Below are positions 50,836 to 60,569 of a DNA stretch of 64,000 nucleotides, piece by piece. The translations under genes and the position numbers were made by a program. The DNA lies in contig NC_009712.1 of assembly GCF_000017625.1 (NCBI RefSeq), positions 992,001 through 1,056,000 on the forward strand, written 5' to 3'. Below the pieces are notes generated by a model, which was not told where the DNA came from, ran no database searches, and was given only the letters and a program-made list of their open reading frames with translations. This stretch comes from Methanoregula boonei 6A8. Its GTDB lineage: Archaea; Halobacteriota; Methanomicrobia; Methanomicrobiales; Methanospirillaceae. The stretch's first letter is position 1. Every line of letters begins with the position of its first letter.

Positions 50836-52188
50836 ATGATCACACGCGATACTCCCTTATCCCCCGTCAACCGCACGGTTTTTCCGGCCTGCGCCAGCCT
50901 GCCGCGGCTGTTATGCCTGGTTTCGCTCGCTCTTCTCGTGTTTGCTGTCCTGCCGGTGAGTGCAGGAGATCAGTACATGGCAGGGAACCCCGAGCTCTCT
51001 GCGCATATCAGCGGCACCAATGAATTTTCTCCCGGGGACGATGTCAGCCTGCCGGTTGTCATCGACAACACCGGGCTAAACCAGTACTTGATCGTAAACT
51101 CAGGGATCATAAGCCCCACTGATCTTTCGAACACGGCCAAGCAGCTGACCGTTGCGCTCGGAGCCGGGGATGCACCGCTTGTAGTTAAGGCCGACCCGCA
51201 GGTTGTCGGCGATCTTGCTGCAAGCAACAGTGCCACGGCTTCATTCCATATCACCGTGAACCGGTATGCCCCGGCCGGAATATACCAACTGCCGGTTGTC
51301 CTGAATTACACGTATCTGTACCAGGCAAACCAGGAAGGTACCGAGGCGCTCAACTATCAGTACAAGAGCATCAACGAGACGGTCTTTGTCCCGATCACCA
51401 TCAAGCCGGAAGTTCAGATTGCGGTCACCAGCGTTGAGGCAGCAAATCTGAACGCCGGGATCGAGGGTTATGTCAATCTGACCGTTGAAAACGTGGGGTC
51501 TGATAACGGCAGAAATGCGGTAGTCCGGATCCAGCAGAACGACCAGAGCCCGATTACGCCGGCTGAAGGCAGCGTGTACATCGGGGACTTTCCGCTTGGC
51601 GCGATATCCAACTGCACGTTCCGGGTATCTGTGGCAAGCACTGCCCAGCAGAAGACCTACCCGCTCGATGTGCTGGTAACGTACAAGAATTATGAGGGAG
51701 ATTACGTGGACTCTCCCATAGAGACCGTGGGGGTTCCGGTAGGCCAGAAAGTGGCGTTTGCGGTAACCCCGGTCAGTGCATCAGTCCGGCCTGGTGCCAA
51801 TGCCGTAATCACCTACCAGTTCCAGAATACGGGCGGGACCACCGCGTATAACGCCGAAGCGCGGATAAGTGCGATTGACCCCTTCACCAGTAACGATGAC
51901 ACGGCTTTCCTTGGCACCATGGCACCCGGGGATGTACGGACTGCATCGTTTGCTGTATCTGTTGATTCGGGTGCTACCGTCAAGGAATATGGCCTGGATT
52001 CCGAGGTTATCTACCGCGATGCGCTCGATAACCAGTTCACCTCCGATCCTCTCAAGGTCAATGTTGAGGTTGTGCATGCTCCCTCCCTGACCGAAGCAAT
52101 CGGCCTGCCCGGTCTTATCGTCATTATCCTGGCCGTTCTTGCAGCGGCAGGCTATGCAATCTATCGCAGGTGGTTTAGACCCCGGTAA
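50836..52188 (+). CDS. COG1361 surface protein, first of three by the RND exporter
   Basis: The 450-residue protein has a signal peptide (about 25-47, LCLVSLALLVFAVLPVSAG), CARDB/NEW3-type beta repeats (for example SGTNEFSPGDDVSLPVVIDN near 60, EGYVNLTVENVGSDNGRNAV near 210 and VITYQFQNTGGTTAYNAEARI near 320) and a C-terminal helix followed by Arg (IVIILAVLAAAGYAIYRRWFRPR). It should be anchored in the membrane with its body outside the cell. It is followed after 105 bases by the RND exporter and shares its whole plan with the two proteins after the exporter, so the four genes probably work together. Confidence 0.85.
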   Translation: MITRDTPLSPVNRTVFPACASLPRLLCLVSLALLVFAVLPVSAGDQYMAGNPELSAHISGTNEFSPGDDVSLPVVIDNTGLNQYLIVNSGIISPTDLSNTAKQLTVALGAGDAPLVVKADPQVVGDLAASNSATASFHITVNRYAPAGIYQLPVVLNYTYLYQANQEGTEALNYQYKSINETVFVPITIKPEVQIAVTSVEAANLNAGIEGYVNLTVENVGSDNGRNAVVRIQQNDQSPITPAEGSVYIGDFPLGAISNCTFRVSVASTAQQKTYPLDVLVTYKNYEGDYVDSPIETVGVPVGQKVAFAVTPVSASVRPGANAVITYQFQNTGGTTAYNAEARISAIDPFTSNDDTAFLGTMAPGDVRTASFAVSVDSGATVKEYGLDSEVIYRDALDNQFTSDPLKVNVEVVHAPSLTEAIGLPGLIVIILAVLAAAGYAIYRRWFRPR

Positions 52189-52293
52189 TTCTTTTTGTCC
52201 GGGCTGCAACGTGCTACCCCGGCACACCAAAAAAGGGATATGACTGTTACATTCCGAAGAACCGGTTAACCGAACAGATTACAACGAATCACC

Positions 52294-54627
52294 ATGATCG
52301 ACCAGATCTTTAGTGCCATTGCCCATACCGTCAACCGCCGGCCCAAACTGGTAGTCGGTATTATCGCCATGGTATTTATCATCGCCCTTTTTGGCATGAC
52401 TATGATCACCATGCAGACCGGGGATGACACCTATTTAAACAAGAACTCACAGGCAGGAGTAATCAATACAGAATATACCAACACCTTCAACAAAGATTCG
52501 CTAATCCTGATCATTGAAACCAGTGACCCGGTAAGTCCCACCGTACTCAACTATATGGACCGGCTGGAGACAGATATCCGGCAGCAACAGCATATTACCA
52601 GCGTGTCAAGCGTTGTGGATATCCTCAAGGAAGAGAATAATGGTATCCTGCCCCAGTCCACGGGAGAGATTAACGCACTGGTCAACCAGATGCCCCCTGC
52701 AGTACAGGCAACTGCGGTTCCGTCAAACGTGCTAACTCTCGTGCAGGTCCAGCTGGATCCCGGACTCTCGGACACTACAGAAACCTCGGTTCTTAACTCT
52801 GTGCAGCTGGCTGTCGACCAGTCCGACCCTCCTGCGGGAGTGACCGTTGAGGTATCGGGTCAGCCCGCATTCAACGCCCAGATGCAGGCTGCCATGGGAT
52901 CCCAGATGGGCATCCTGATAGGGGCTGCAATGATCCTGATGGTTATTGTGATGGGTCTCCTCTTCTCCTACGTCAGCCACCGGTTCCTGCCGGTCGTGTT
53001 TGTGGGACTGGGTCTTACCACGGCCATGGGTCTGATGGGCCTTGCCCATATCCAGCTGAATATGGCCGTACTGGGCGCCTTCCCGGTCATGATCGGTCTG
53101 GGGATTGATTACGCGATCCAGTTCCATGCACGGCTCGATGAGGAGTCCCGGAAAGGCAGCCTTGACGATGCAGTCTATATGACCATCACCCGCACCGGCC
53201 CTGCCGTGATGTACGCTATGCTCGCCACTTCGCTGGGATTTGCTGCGATGTTTATCTCCACTGTGCCCATGATCCAGTCCTTCGGCCTTGTGGCTATGAT
53301 CGGGATCATGAGCTGTTACTGCGTCTCTCTGGTAGGTATCCCGGCCGTAGCCCATGTGATCCACTATAAACCCCGGCCCCAGGTGCCCAAGGTCTGCTAT
53401 GCAGTAGGTGAGGATGCCTGCGAGTTCCTGCCCTCCGCACCTCAGAAAAAGCAGAAAAACTCCTGGTCATATGGCCAGTTCCTGACCAGCACTTCGGTAA
53501 AAATCGCCAAAAACCCGGTTCCTATCCTGCTCATTGGTGCGCTCATCGCCGTTATTGGATTCCAGATCGATCCCCTCATCCCCATAGAAGCAAACCAGAA
53601 CAACTTCGTGCCGAGCGATATGCCCGCAAAGATCGAGATTGACAAGGTCACCCGTATCTTGGGATCCACAACAACTGCCGACTTCTATGTTCAGGGAGCC
53701 CGCGTCACGGATCTCGATACGTTGCGGTGGATCAAGAGTTTCCAGGATTATGAGCTCGCTCATCATCCCCAGATCACTTCAGCTACTTCCATTGTGACCT
53801 ACATTATGGCTTATAACGGAGGAACCATGCCGCAGACGCAGAGCCAGGCAGATGCGGCACTCGCAAAAATTCCGCAGAGTATTCGGGATGAGTACCTCAG
53901 CGGATCCATGCGCGGCGTGATCACCTTCGGAATGACCAATCTCCAGATCCCCCAGGAGGAAGATCTCAGGAACGTCATGGTCAACGATATCGCGTTCCTC
54001 CAGCCACCCGTCGGGATATCCGTCCAGCCTACCGGCTCTTTCGAGGTATTTACCTCGCTAATCGGGGGAATGTCTGAATCAAAAGACGAGATGACCTTCC
54101 TTGGCTTTGTCCTCATCTTTATCTTCCTTGCGGGAGTCTACCGCCACTTCCACGCGATCTCCCCTCTCATCCCCATCATCTTTATCGTTGGCTGGAATGC
54201 CGTCATGATGGAGATCCTCGGTATCGCCTACTCTCCCCTCACAGCCACCCTCGGATCCATGACCATTGGTGTCGCTGCCGAGTACACCATTCTCGTGATG
54301 GAGAGATATTCTGAGGAGGAAGAGCGCCTTCATGACCATACCGCTGCCATCCAGGAAAGTGTCAGCAGGATTGGAACAGCCATTACGGTCTCGGGCCTTG
54401 CGACCTTTTTTGGGTTCTCTGCTCTCTGTCTTTCAGACTTCCCCATCATCAGTAACTTCGGAGTATGTACGCTCATAGCGGTAGGGTTCTCGCTGGCTGG
54501 TGCCATCTTCATTATGCCTGCTGTCCTCTCCCTGATGGGCCAGTTTACCGAATGGCTGGAGACCAGGAAACACCGGCACCAGATCGTACCAGAGACACTT
54601 CCAGAAACAAAAAATCCAGATGTGTGA
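52294..54627 (+). CDS. RND-superfamily exporter (HAE3/MmpL type)
   Basis: The 777-residue protein has twelve membrane helices in two halves, each with an N-terminal helix, a soluble extracytoplasmic domain (about 45-195 and 435-600) and five clustered helices. The signature GAFPVMIGLGIDYAIQFHARL near 258-278 and the matching TIGVAAEYTILVMERYSEE near 655 hold the acidic residues that carry protons in MmpL/HAE3 members. It exports lipophilic molecules or moves membrane components using the ion gradient. Archaea lack the outer-membrane channel and MacA/AcrA-type adaptors, and here three COG1361 surface proteins surround it. The downstream gene starts 24 bases later. Confidence 0.92.
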   Translation: MIDQIFSAIAHTVNRRPKLVVGIIAMVFIIALFGMTMITMQTGDDTYLNKNSQAGVINTEYTNTFNKDSLILIIETSDPVSPTVLNYMDRLETDIRQQQHITSVSSVVDILKEENNGILPQSTGEINALVNQMPPAVQATAVPSNVLTLVQVQLDPGLSDTTETSVLNSVQLAVDQSDPPAGVTVEVSGQPAFNAQMQAAMGSQMGILIGAAMILMVIVMGLLFSYVSHRFLPVVFVGLGLTTAMGLMGLAHIQLNMAVLGAFPVMIGLGIDYAIQFHARLDEESRKGSLDDAVYMTITRTGPAVMYAMLATSLGFAAMFISTVPMIQSFGLVAMIGIMSCYCVSLVGIPAVAHVIHYKPRPQVPKVCYAVGEDACEFLPSAPQKKQKNSWSYGQFLTSTSVKIAKNPVPILLIGALIAVIGFQIDPLIPIEANQNNFVPSDMPAKIEIDKVTRILGSTTTADFYVQGARVTDLDTLRWIKSFQDYELAHHPQITSATSIVTYIMAYNGGTMPQTQSQADAALAKIPQSIRDEYLSGSMRGVITFGMTNLQIPQEEDLRNVMVNDIAFLQPPVGISVQPTGSFEVFTSLIGGMSESKDEMTFLGFVLIFIFLAGVYRHFHAISPLIPIIFIVGWNAVMMEILGIAYSPLTATLGSMTIGVAAEYTILVMERYSEEEERLHDHTAAIQESVSRIGTAITVSGLATFFGFSALCLSDFPIISNFGVCTLIAVGFSLAGAIFIMPAVLSLMGQFTEWLETRKHRHQIVPETLPETKNPDV

Positions 54628-54651
54628 GAAAATCGTTACAGAGGTTATGCT

Positions 54652-55947
54652 ATGAAATTATACACAACCTGTACAATAGTCCTGTTTGTTGCGGCGGTAC
54701 TCTGCGTAATGCCGGTTCTTGCCCAGGACAAATATCTCGGTGGCTCACCGCAGATAACGGCGTATATCGCCGGGACCAACGAGTTTTCACCCGGTGAGGA
54801 CGCGACGATCACGGTAGTTATCCAGAACAGCGGGACTGCAGATGTCCTGTTCCTCAACCAGGGAACGCTGCCTCAGGCGGATATACCCACGACCGCGAAG
54901 TTATTGACGGTATCTCTTACTTCCGGAGGGGCGCCGATCAACATCACGACCGGTCCGCAGGCACTCGGGGATCTTGCGAGCCCCGGGATCACGAGTGTAC
55001 CGTTCACGGCGAAGATCACCACGGATGCGAACATGGGATCCTACACGCTGCCGCTTGAGGTGCAGTACTCGTATCTCTCGAACAGCCTGGCAAACCAGCC
55101 GGCAAGCGACGAGGTCAACCCGGAGTATTCACCGGTAAACGTAACCATTCCGCTCACGGTCCGGATCCAGCCGGTGGTCCAGGTCACGGTACTGGACGCC
55201 GAGGCGTCGGGCCTTGCGGTCGGAACGGAAGGCTATGTCAACCTGACCCTCAAAAACACGGGGTACCAGGATGGTACCAAAGCGACCGTGCAGATCCTGC
55301 AGCATGGTGACAGCGCAATCTACCCGACCGATAACAGCGTCTGGATCGGCGACTTCCCGCGCAATGGCACGGTCACCTGCCAGTACAAGGTCTCGGTCTC
55401 CGACAATGCCCAGCAGCAGACCTATCCGGTCGATGTGGAGGTGACCTATACCAACTCTGACGGTAACGTAGTCACATCCGCGATCGATACTGTGGGTATC
55501 CCGGTGGCCGGCAAGATCACCTTTGCCGTGGTCTCTCCCCCGGCAGAGGTAGTCCAGGGTGCAAATACCGTGATCACTATCACCTACCAGAACACCGGTG
55601 CGATCACCGCGCGGAGTGCCGAGGCACGGCTCACCACCTATGCCCCACTCTCAAGCGATGATTCCCTGGCCTATCTCGGCGATATCCCCCCGGGTGGAAC
55701 CGTGACTGCACGCTATGCCATATCCGCCGATACTAACGCCGCAACCAGGACCTATCCCCTCGATACCGAGGTCAGGTACCGCGATCAGCTCGACAACAGC
55801 CAGGTCTCCGATACCTTTACCGCAAACGTTACCGTCACCCAAAAACCTCCCACATCCCCCCTGGTACAGGCTGCTGAAATTGTCGCTGCCATCGCCATTA
55901 TCGCGGCGGCCGGATATTACTTCTTTGTGATGAGAAAAAAGAGATAA
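54652..55947 (+). CDS. COG1361 surface protein, second of three by the RND exporter
   Basis: The 431-residue protein has a signal peptide (about 3-23, ending in MPVLAQD), the same opening SPQITAYIAGTNEFSPGEDATI as its paralogues, beta repeats of CARDB type (VNLTLKNTGYQDGTKATVQIL and VITITYQNTGAITARSAEARL), and a C-terminal helix with a KKR tail. It starts 24 bases after the RND gene and ends 12 bases before the third COG1361 gene, so all are on one transcript. The paralogues presumably form a surface complex with the exporter; direct evidence is lacking. Confidence 0.85.
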   Translation: MKLYTTCTIVLFVAAVLCVMPVLAQDKYLGGSPQITAYIAGTNEFSPGEDATITVVIQNSGTADVLFLNQGTLPQADIPTTAKLLTVSLTSGGAPINITTGPQALGDLASPGITSVPFTAKITTDANMGSYTLPLEVQYSYLSNSLANQPASDEVNPEYSPVNVTIPLTVRIQPVVQVTVLDAEASGLAVGTEGYVNLTLKNTGYQDGTKATVQILQHGDSAIYPTDNSVWIGDFPRNGTVTCQYKVSVSDNAQQQTYPVDVEVTYTNSDGNVVTSAIDTVGIPVAGKITFAVVSPPAEVVQGANTVITITYQNTGAITARSAEARLTTYAPLSSDDSLAYLGDIPPGGTVTARYAISADTNAATRTYPLDTEVRYRDQLDNSQVSDTFTANVTVTQKPPTSPLVQAAEIVAAIAIIAAAGYYFFVMRKKR

Positions 55948-55959
55948 CTGGAGAAACGG

Positions 55960-57270
55960 ATGATACCTACACTCATGAGAAGACATAAAGGACGGATTAT
56001 CATACTCCTCCTTGTTCTTGCGGCATTTCTTGTCTCGCCGGCGTTTGCGGGGACGAGATATTTCGAAGGAAGCCCGAATCTGACGGCATATGTTAGTGGC
56101 GCAAACCAGTTTGCACCAGGAAGTTCCATCCAGATCCCGGTGGTGATCAAGAACACGGGAATAAATACGTATTACGAGGTGGCATCAAATATTGTCGACC
56201 GTGCGGATGTCCCCACAACGGCGAAGTTTGTGACAGTTGCGATGGGTGCGGGAAATGCACCTGTAGTTATCAAGACTGACCCGCAGATGATCGGTGACAT
56301 CGCAAGCCAGGACCAGCAGACCGCTACCTTTTCAGCTACCGTCAATGCGGATGCAGCGGGTGGCACCTATACCCTCCCGCTCAACATCACTTACCAGCAG
56401 TTTTCTCATGTCGACCAGTACGGGATGGACACATTCCAGTATTATTATGTCCCAATGAACGTGACACTCACCGTACCGCTGGTCATTAAATCAGAGGTGA
56501 TTCCTGAGGTGATTTCAGCGACCTCTGACAACCTCGTCGCAGGAGCGGACGGTTACGTGAACCTGACGATTAAAAACATCGGGTCGTTTGACGGGACCAA
56601 GGCAACCGTCCAGATTGTCCAGAACGATGATAGTCCCGTCAGTCCGGTGGACAGCAACGTGTATATCGGGGATTTCCCGGCCGGCAGCACCGTTTCCTGC
56701 CAGTACAAGGTGGCAGTGGCAGACACGGCTCAGAACAAGACCTATCCCGTCGACGTTGTTGTGAACTACCAGAACGACGAGGGTGATATGGTACCCTCCC
56801 AGTCCCAGACCGTGGGCATTGATGTAGGCAACAAGGTAAATTTTGCCATCCAGATCTCTCCCATCGAGATGAGCCCGGGAAGCAAACACACCATCCAGAT
56901 CGAATATCAGAATACCGGTGATACCATGGTTTACAGCGCACAGGCACGCATCAGTGTAGCCGCACCCTTTACCAGTTCCTCTGATGTCGCCTACCTGGGA
57001 GATCTCGCACCGGGACAGACCGCGGTTGCCACCTACCAGATCAGTGTTGCAAGCGATGCTACCCTCAAGGAGTACGGCCTTGATTCTGAGATCCGGTACA
57101 ACAATGCCATCGGCGATACCTACGTCTCCGACCCCATGAAAGTCACCATTGATGTACAGAACCTCACCGGTCTTGAGGGCATCATCTCCAACCCGGTATA
57201 TCTCTCCCTTATCGCTGCCGTGATTATCGGCATCATTTATGCTATCATCCATACCCGGAAGAAACACTAA
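55960..57270 (+). CDS. COG1361 surface protein, third of three by the RND exporter
   Basis: The 436-residue protein has a signal peptide (about 10-30, GRIIILLLVLAAFLVSPAFAG), the opening SPNLTAYVSGANQFAPGSSIQI shared with the two paralogues, CARDB-type repeats (YVNLTIKNIGSFDGTKATVQI and IEYQNTGDTMVYSAQARISV), and a C-terminal helix ending HTRKKH. Its last repeat (LKEYGLDSEIRYNNAIGD) closely follows that of the first paralogue (VKEYGLDSEVIYRDALDN), so these two are more related to each other than to the middle copy. GGAG lies six bases before the ATG. Confidence 0.85.
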   Translation: MIPTLMRRHKGRIIILLLVLAAFLVSPAFAGTRYFEGSPNLTAYVSGANQFAPGSSIQIPVVIKNTGINTYYEVASNIVDRADVPTTAKFVTVAMGAGNAPVVIKTDPQMIGDIASQDQQTATFSATVNADAAGGTYTLPLNITYQQFSHVDQYGMDTFQYYYVPMNVTLTVPLVIKSEVIPEVISATSDNLVAGADGYVNLTIKNIGSFDGTKATVQIVQNDDSPVSPVDSNVYIGDFPAGSTVSCQYKVAVADTAQNKTYPVDVVVNYQNDEGDMVPSQSQTVGIDVGNKVNFAIQISPIEMSPGSKHTIQIEYQNTGDTMVYSAQARISVAAPFTSSSDVAYLGDLAPGQTAVATYQISVASDATLKEYGLDSEIRYNNAIGDTYVSDPMKVTIDVQNLTGLEGIISNPVYLSLIAAVIIGIIYAIIHTRKKH

Positions 57271-57455
57271 ATCAATCTCGACGATTCAGTCAGTATATAT
57301 ACGGGAATACCCCTCTTTTTTCGCGAAAGGAGAGAAATGCAAAGACAGAGCAGCTTGCAAAAGAAGAGAATATCTTTTCCCTGGGCCGTGTGCCCTCTGC
57401 CTGCAAGTGTTTATCCGCCGGTCCTGCAAACGAATAGCAGCAGCGTGACACAACG

Positions 57456-58898
57456 ATGACCTCTCCCCAGTTTCTCCCGATTCCTCCTCAACTACGTGCG
57501 CTGGCCTGTGAAACCCTCAACCGCCGCGTTGGAAGGCTCCCCCTGATAAAGGATGGCGTGGAAATTACCGAAACACTCGTGGGAACTACCCTTGAATGCC
57601 TGAACGCGGAGGCAACACGGACCCTGCCGGTAAAAACAGCGGCCGGGGAATCTTTCTGCCCGGGTCTTGATCAGTGCCTGAGCGGGCGACTTGGCGGGGA
57701 GAGAAGTACTGAAGCGGTGGTCATGGCCGGGGTTCTCACGGATGCCGGTCTTGGGGAACCGGCTGTAATCCTTGATGCGGCGACCCACCACCAGATCCGG
57801 GGGATCCGCCTTCTCTCTGCATGGGCCTGGCATATCGGGTCCGGGGAGGTGGTTTCCCCAGGTACCTGTCAGTATACAGGTGACGGGGACGGGTGGCTTG
57901 CCTGCTGCCCGGTCTGCAGGACCGGGATCCTGGGTCAGGTGACCGGCAAAAGGCTTTTTGGCATCCCTCCGACTGATTACTACCTTGACTGTTCTCACTG
58001 CGGTGCCAAGTTTATCCCGGAGAAAGACCGGTTCCGGCTTGTATCGATTGCCCGGATCTCCGATCCCCGCTGGCGGCAGTATCTCAATTCCTGCAGGACG
58101 CCGGAGGATTGGGCTGCCTTGCTCCGGGAGGAGACCACTGCACGCCAGGTACGACCTGCGCGAAGTATCGCCACGTCACGGTACCGCATCTCTCCCCCAA
58201 AACCCCAGCCGGTTCTGAGGGAATTCCCGGTTCAGCGGGCTGAAAAGATCGCTGTGCCGGTTGAAGGTGTGGCCGTTCCCTTCTCTTCCATCAGGGATGG
58301 CTCCCTTGTGGTGTCGGGCACCACAAAGACGCTCTATTTCCGGCCGGTCACACTCCGGTTTTTACGCGGGACCCGGCACGATCTCTTCTGCCATGCAGAG
58401 CGCAGTCTCGAACAGGTACTCAACAGCCCGGTATATGCTGATGTAAAACCACTTCTGGCGCAAGAGTACGAACGCTATCTCCCGCTCCGCATTGGCCCGG
58501 TGACAGAAGAACTCAGGAAAAAAAGTGATCCTCGGTACCGGCAGCTCCTGAACCGATACGGCGACCGGGAGTTCAGCTCATTTGCTGTGGAGGATCCCGT
58601 CATCGGGCAGAAGAAAGGTGTCCTTCTTGTGTTCCTCCAGGGAAAACTTTGTTATATTACTGCCTGTCATACCACTTTTTCTGATCTTATCGACCGCACT
58701 TTTGGCACGATCTCGCCCGATTGCTGTTATCTTGACGGGAATGCAGATGCCTGCCGGATCAACAGCCTGGCCACTGCGTTCCGTGATGGGCCGGTCTTCT
58801 GGATCCACGAGAACGACGATGACCGTGCCATTGAGGTTCTTGTGGCCGATTTGCAGGACCGTTACCTGAAGGGATTTTCTGCTCCGGCAGGAACCTGA
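57456..58898 (+). CDS. unknown protein with internal zinc ribbon
   Basis: I do not recognise this 480-residue protein. It has a zinc-ribbon-like pair, CCPVCRTG and CSHCG (about residues 150-185), in an otherwise uncharged N-terminal half (with SAWAWHIGSGEVVSPG), and a C-terminal half with strands such as GVLLVFLQGKLCYITACHTTFSDLID and LATAFRDGPVFWIHENDDDRAIEVL. There are no membrane helices or signal peptide. The ATG at 57456 is not preceded by a clear ribosome site. The next gene on the same strand also encodes a zinc-ribbon protein, 76 bases downstream, so a joint role is possible. Confidence 0.55.
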   Translation: MTSPQFLPIPPQLRALACETLNRRVGRLPLIKDGVEITETLVGTTLECLNAEATRTLPVKTAAGESFCPGLDQCLSGRLGGERSTEAVVMAGVLTDAGLGEPAVILDAATHHQIRGIRLLSAWAWHIGSGEVVSPGTCQYTGDGDGWLACCPVCRTGILGQVTGKRLFGIPPTDYYLDCSHCGAKFIPEKDRFRLVSIARISDPRWRQYLNSCRTPEDWAALLREETTARQVRPARSIATSRYRISPPKPQPVLREFPVQRAEKIAVPVEGVAVPFSSIRDGSLVVSGTTKTLYFRPVTLRFLRGTRHDLFCHAERSLEQVLNSPVYADVKPLLAQEYERYLPLRIGPVTEELRKKSDPRYRQLLNRYGDREFSSFAVEDPVIGQKKGVLLVFLQGKLCYITACHTTFSDLIDRTFGTISPDCCYLDGNADACRINSLATAFRDGPVFWIHENDDDRAIEVLVADLQDRYLKGFSAPAGT

Positions 58899-58974
58899 CC
58901 GGAACAGAGAATTTTTCATATCCTATGCAAACATTATATTTATTCAATCAGGTCAGGGAGCAGGGAGATATCGG

Positions 58975-60423
58975 ATGAAAAAGTGTCCGCATTGCGGGAT
59001 GAATATCCGGGATAACGTCGAGGTCTGCGGGTACTGTGGAGGTGAGATCGTCTCACGGCCGCAGGGCGCTGGGGTAAAGGGAGCTGCGGCCCAGAACCGG
59101 AATGTCCCGCCCCGGGTTGCCCAGAAGGCACCTGTCGCTCCCCCTGCGGATGCCGCAGACGGGGTTGAAGGCGAAGAAGAAGAGGGCGGGGGACTCTCGA
59201 AGATCCTCCAGCCCGGGGAACAGGTGCTGATCGGGTCCCTGAATGTCTCGGTAAAAAAATTCTTTTTCCACGCGTATCTCACCAACAAGCGTATCTTCCT
59301 GATCGATACCCAGGAAAAGAAACTCAAGGTCACGGCAAAGGACATCCCTCGTGAAACGATTGCCGATAGTATTGTGGAGTATTCGGAAAATGCCGACCCG
59401 GTGCTTGTACTTTCGGTAAAATCCTCTGATGATGATGTCAAGACCATGAAACTGGTCTTTTCCCAGAACGGGTCCGACCGTACCGGAGAGATCGATGACT
59501 GGATAGCCCTGCTTGGCCGTGAACCTGAGGCAAAGAAGCCTGGCAGGCAGGCAGCCTCGCCTCAGAAAGCATCCGAACCCGAGCCCGAACCAGAAGAAGA
59601 GTTCGTACAGGAAGTGGAGCCGGAAGAAGAGGAGTCTCTTCCTGCACCACGGGCGGCAAAATATCCGGTCCGCCAGGAGGCGTTGCGCCCGTCGCGAAAA
59701 CCCCTCAAGGAACATGAACGCCAGCCCCCGGTAAAACGGCTTATCCCCCTGGCCCGTGAACCGGAACCAGAGCCCGAACCCGAACCTGAACCCCTGCCCC
59801 CGGTCCAGCAGCCCCAGAGGAGGGTTCAGGTAAAGTCTGTTGAGGAGCCGCAGCGCAGGGTGCCTGCTGTACGTGGTGTACCTGCACCTGTGAGAGGTGA
59901 CACCCAGCCGGTCAGGAAACCGGAAAGCCAGACTGCCGTGCGGGCGGCGATGAACTCCCCGGTACAGCCGTTGCGGCAAACCATGGTCCAGCCGGCAAAG
60001 AGTAGTATCTCGGAACCGGTCCGCCGCCCCCTGCCGGATGCAACCCGGGAAACACTGTCCGATGAACGCCCGGTAGTACGGAAGGCCGCAGTCCCTGAGG
60101 TACCGGCGGATGCCCCGCAGTTCTGCCATAACTGCGGGAAGAGACTACCCGGCGAGGCCAACTTCTGTCCTGGCTGCGGGACGCGTCTTGGGCGTTCGCG
60201 GACCGATCCGGCGGCCGCAGCCCGTGCTTCAAAGACCCTGCCCCGTCCTGTGGCAGCAGTCGCCCCTCCGCCTGCTCCTCCGTCTGCGGCCCAGCGCCGC
60301 GTCCCCCGGATAGAAGAGATTAATGAAGATGAAGACGAGGAGGTCCAGCCACGGCGGCCCCCGGTCAAAAAGACCCCCAAGGGCAGTGACATGACCATCC
60401 TGCAGAAATTCCTCCGGCGCTGA
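58975..60423 (+). CDS. zinc-ribbon and PH-like domain protein with long Pro/Glu-rich linker
   Basis: The 482-residue protein starts with a zinc ribbon (CPHCG and CGYCGG, residues 4-23), followed by a PH/GRAM-like beta domain at about 75-180 (LQPGEQVLIGSLNVSV, FHAYLTNKRIFLIDT, then a closing helix IDDWIALLG). The middle (about 185-380) is disordered, with Glu-Pro repeats (EPEPEPEPEP) and many Pro/Arg/Gln, and a second zinc ribbon (CHNCGKRLPGEANFCPGCGT) lies near residue 385. The last stretch is basic and Pro-rich. PH-like domains bind lipid or peptide at the membrane. The protein may be a scaffold; no function is known. Confidence 0.7.
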   Translation: MKKCPHCGMNIRDNVEVCGYCGGEIVSRPQGAGVKGAAAQNRNVPPRVAQKAPVAPPADAADGVEGEEEEGGGLSKILQPGEQVLIGSLNVSVKKFFFHAYLTNKRIFLIDTQEKKLKVTAKDIPRETIADSIVEYSENADPVLVLSVKSSDDDVKTMKLVFSQNGSDRTGEIDDWIALLGREPEAKKPGRQAASPQKASEPEPEPEEEFVQEVEPEEEESLPAPRAAKYPVRQEALRPSRKPLKEHERQPPVKRLIPLAREPEPEPEPEPEPLPPVQQPQRRVQVKSVEEPQRRVPAVRGVPAPVRGDTQPVRKPESQTAVRAAMNSPVQPLRQTMVQPAKSSISEPVRRPLPDATRETLSDERPVVRKAAVPEVPADAPQFCHNCGKRLPGEANFCPGCGTRLGRSRTDPAAAARASKTLPRPVAAVAPPPAPPSAAQRRVPRIEEINEDEDEEVQPRRPPVKKTPKGSDMTILQKFLRR

Positions 60424-60569
60424 ATCCGGATAACCCTCCCATAATCTCTTTCTCTCCTATATTTCTGGGAGAAATATTTTCGTGCCCGTTTTTTTCAGAA
60501 AGAAGAAACGGTTATATGAAATCCAGTCTCTTCTATTAGTACGATTACTTGAGAAACCGAGGAAATTTA

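Noticed and set aside
59053-60129. 358-codon reverse open frame
   Set aside because: It is antisense to the zinc-ribbon/PH-like protein; the Phe/Arg/Gly-rich sequence mirrors the Pro/Glu-rich repeats.
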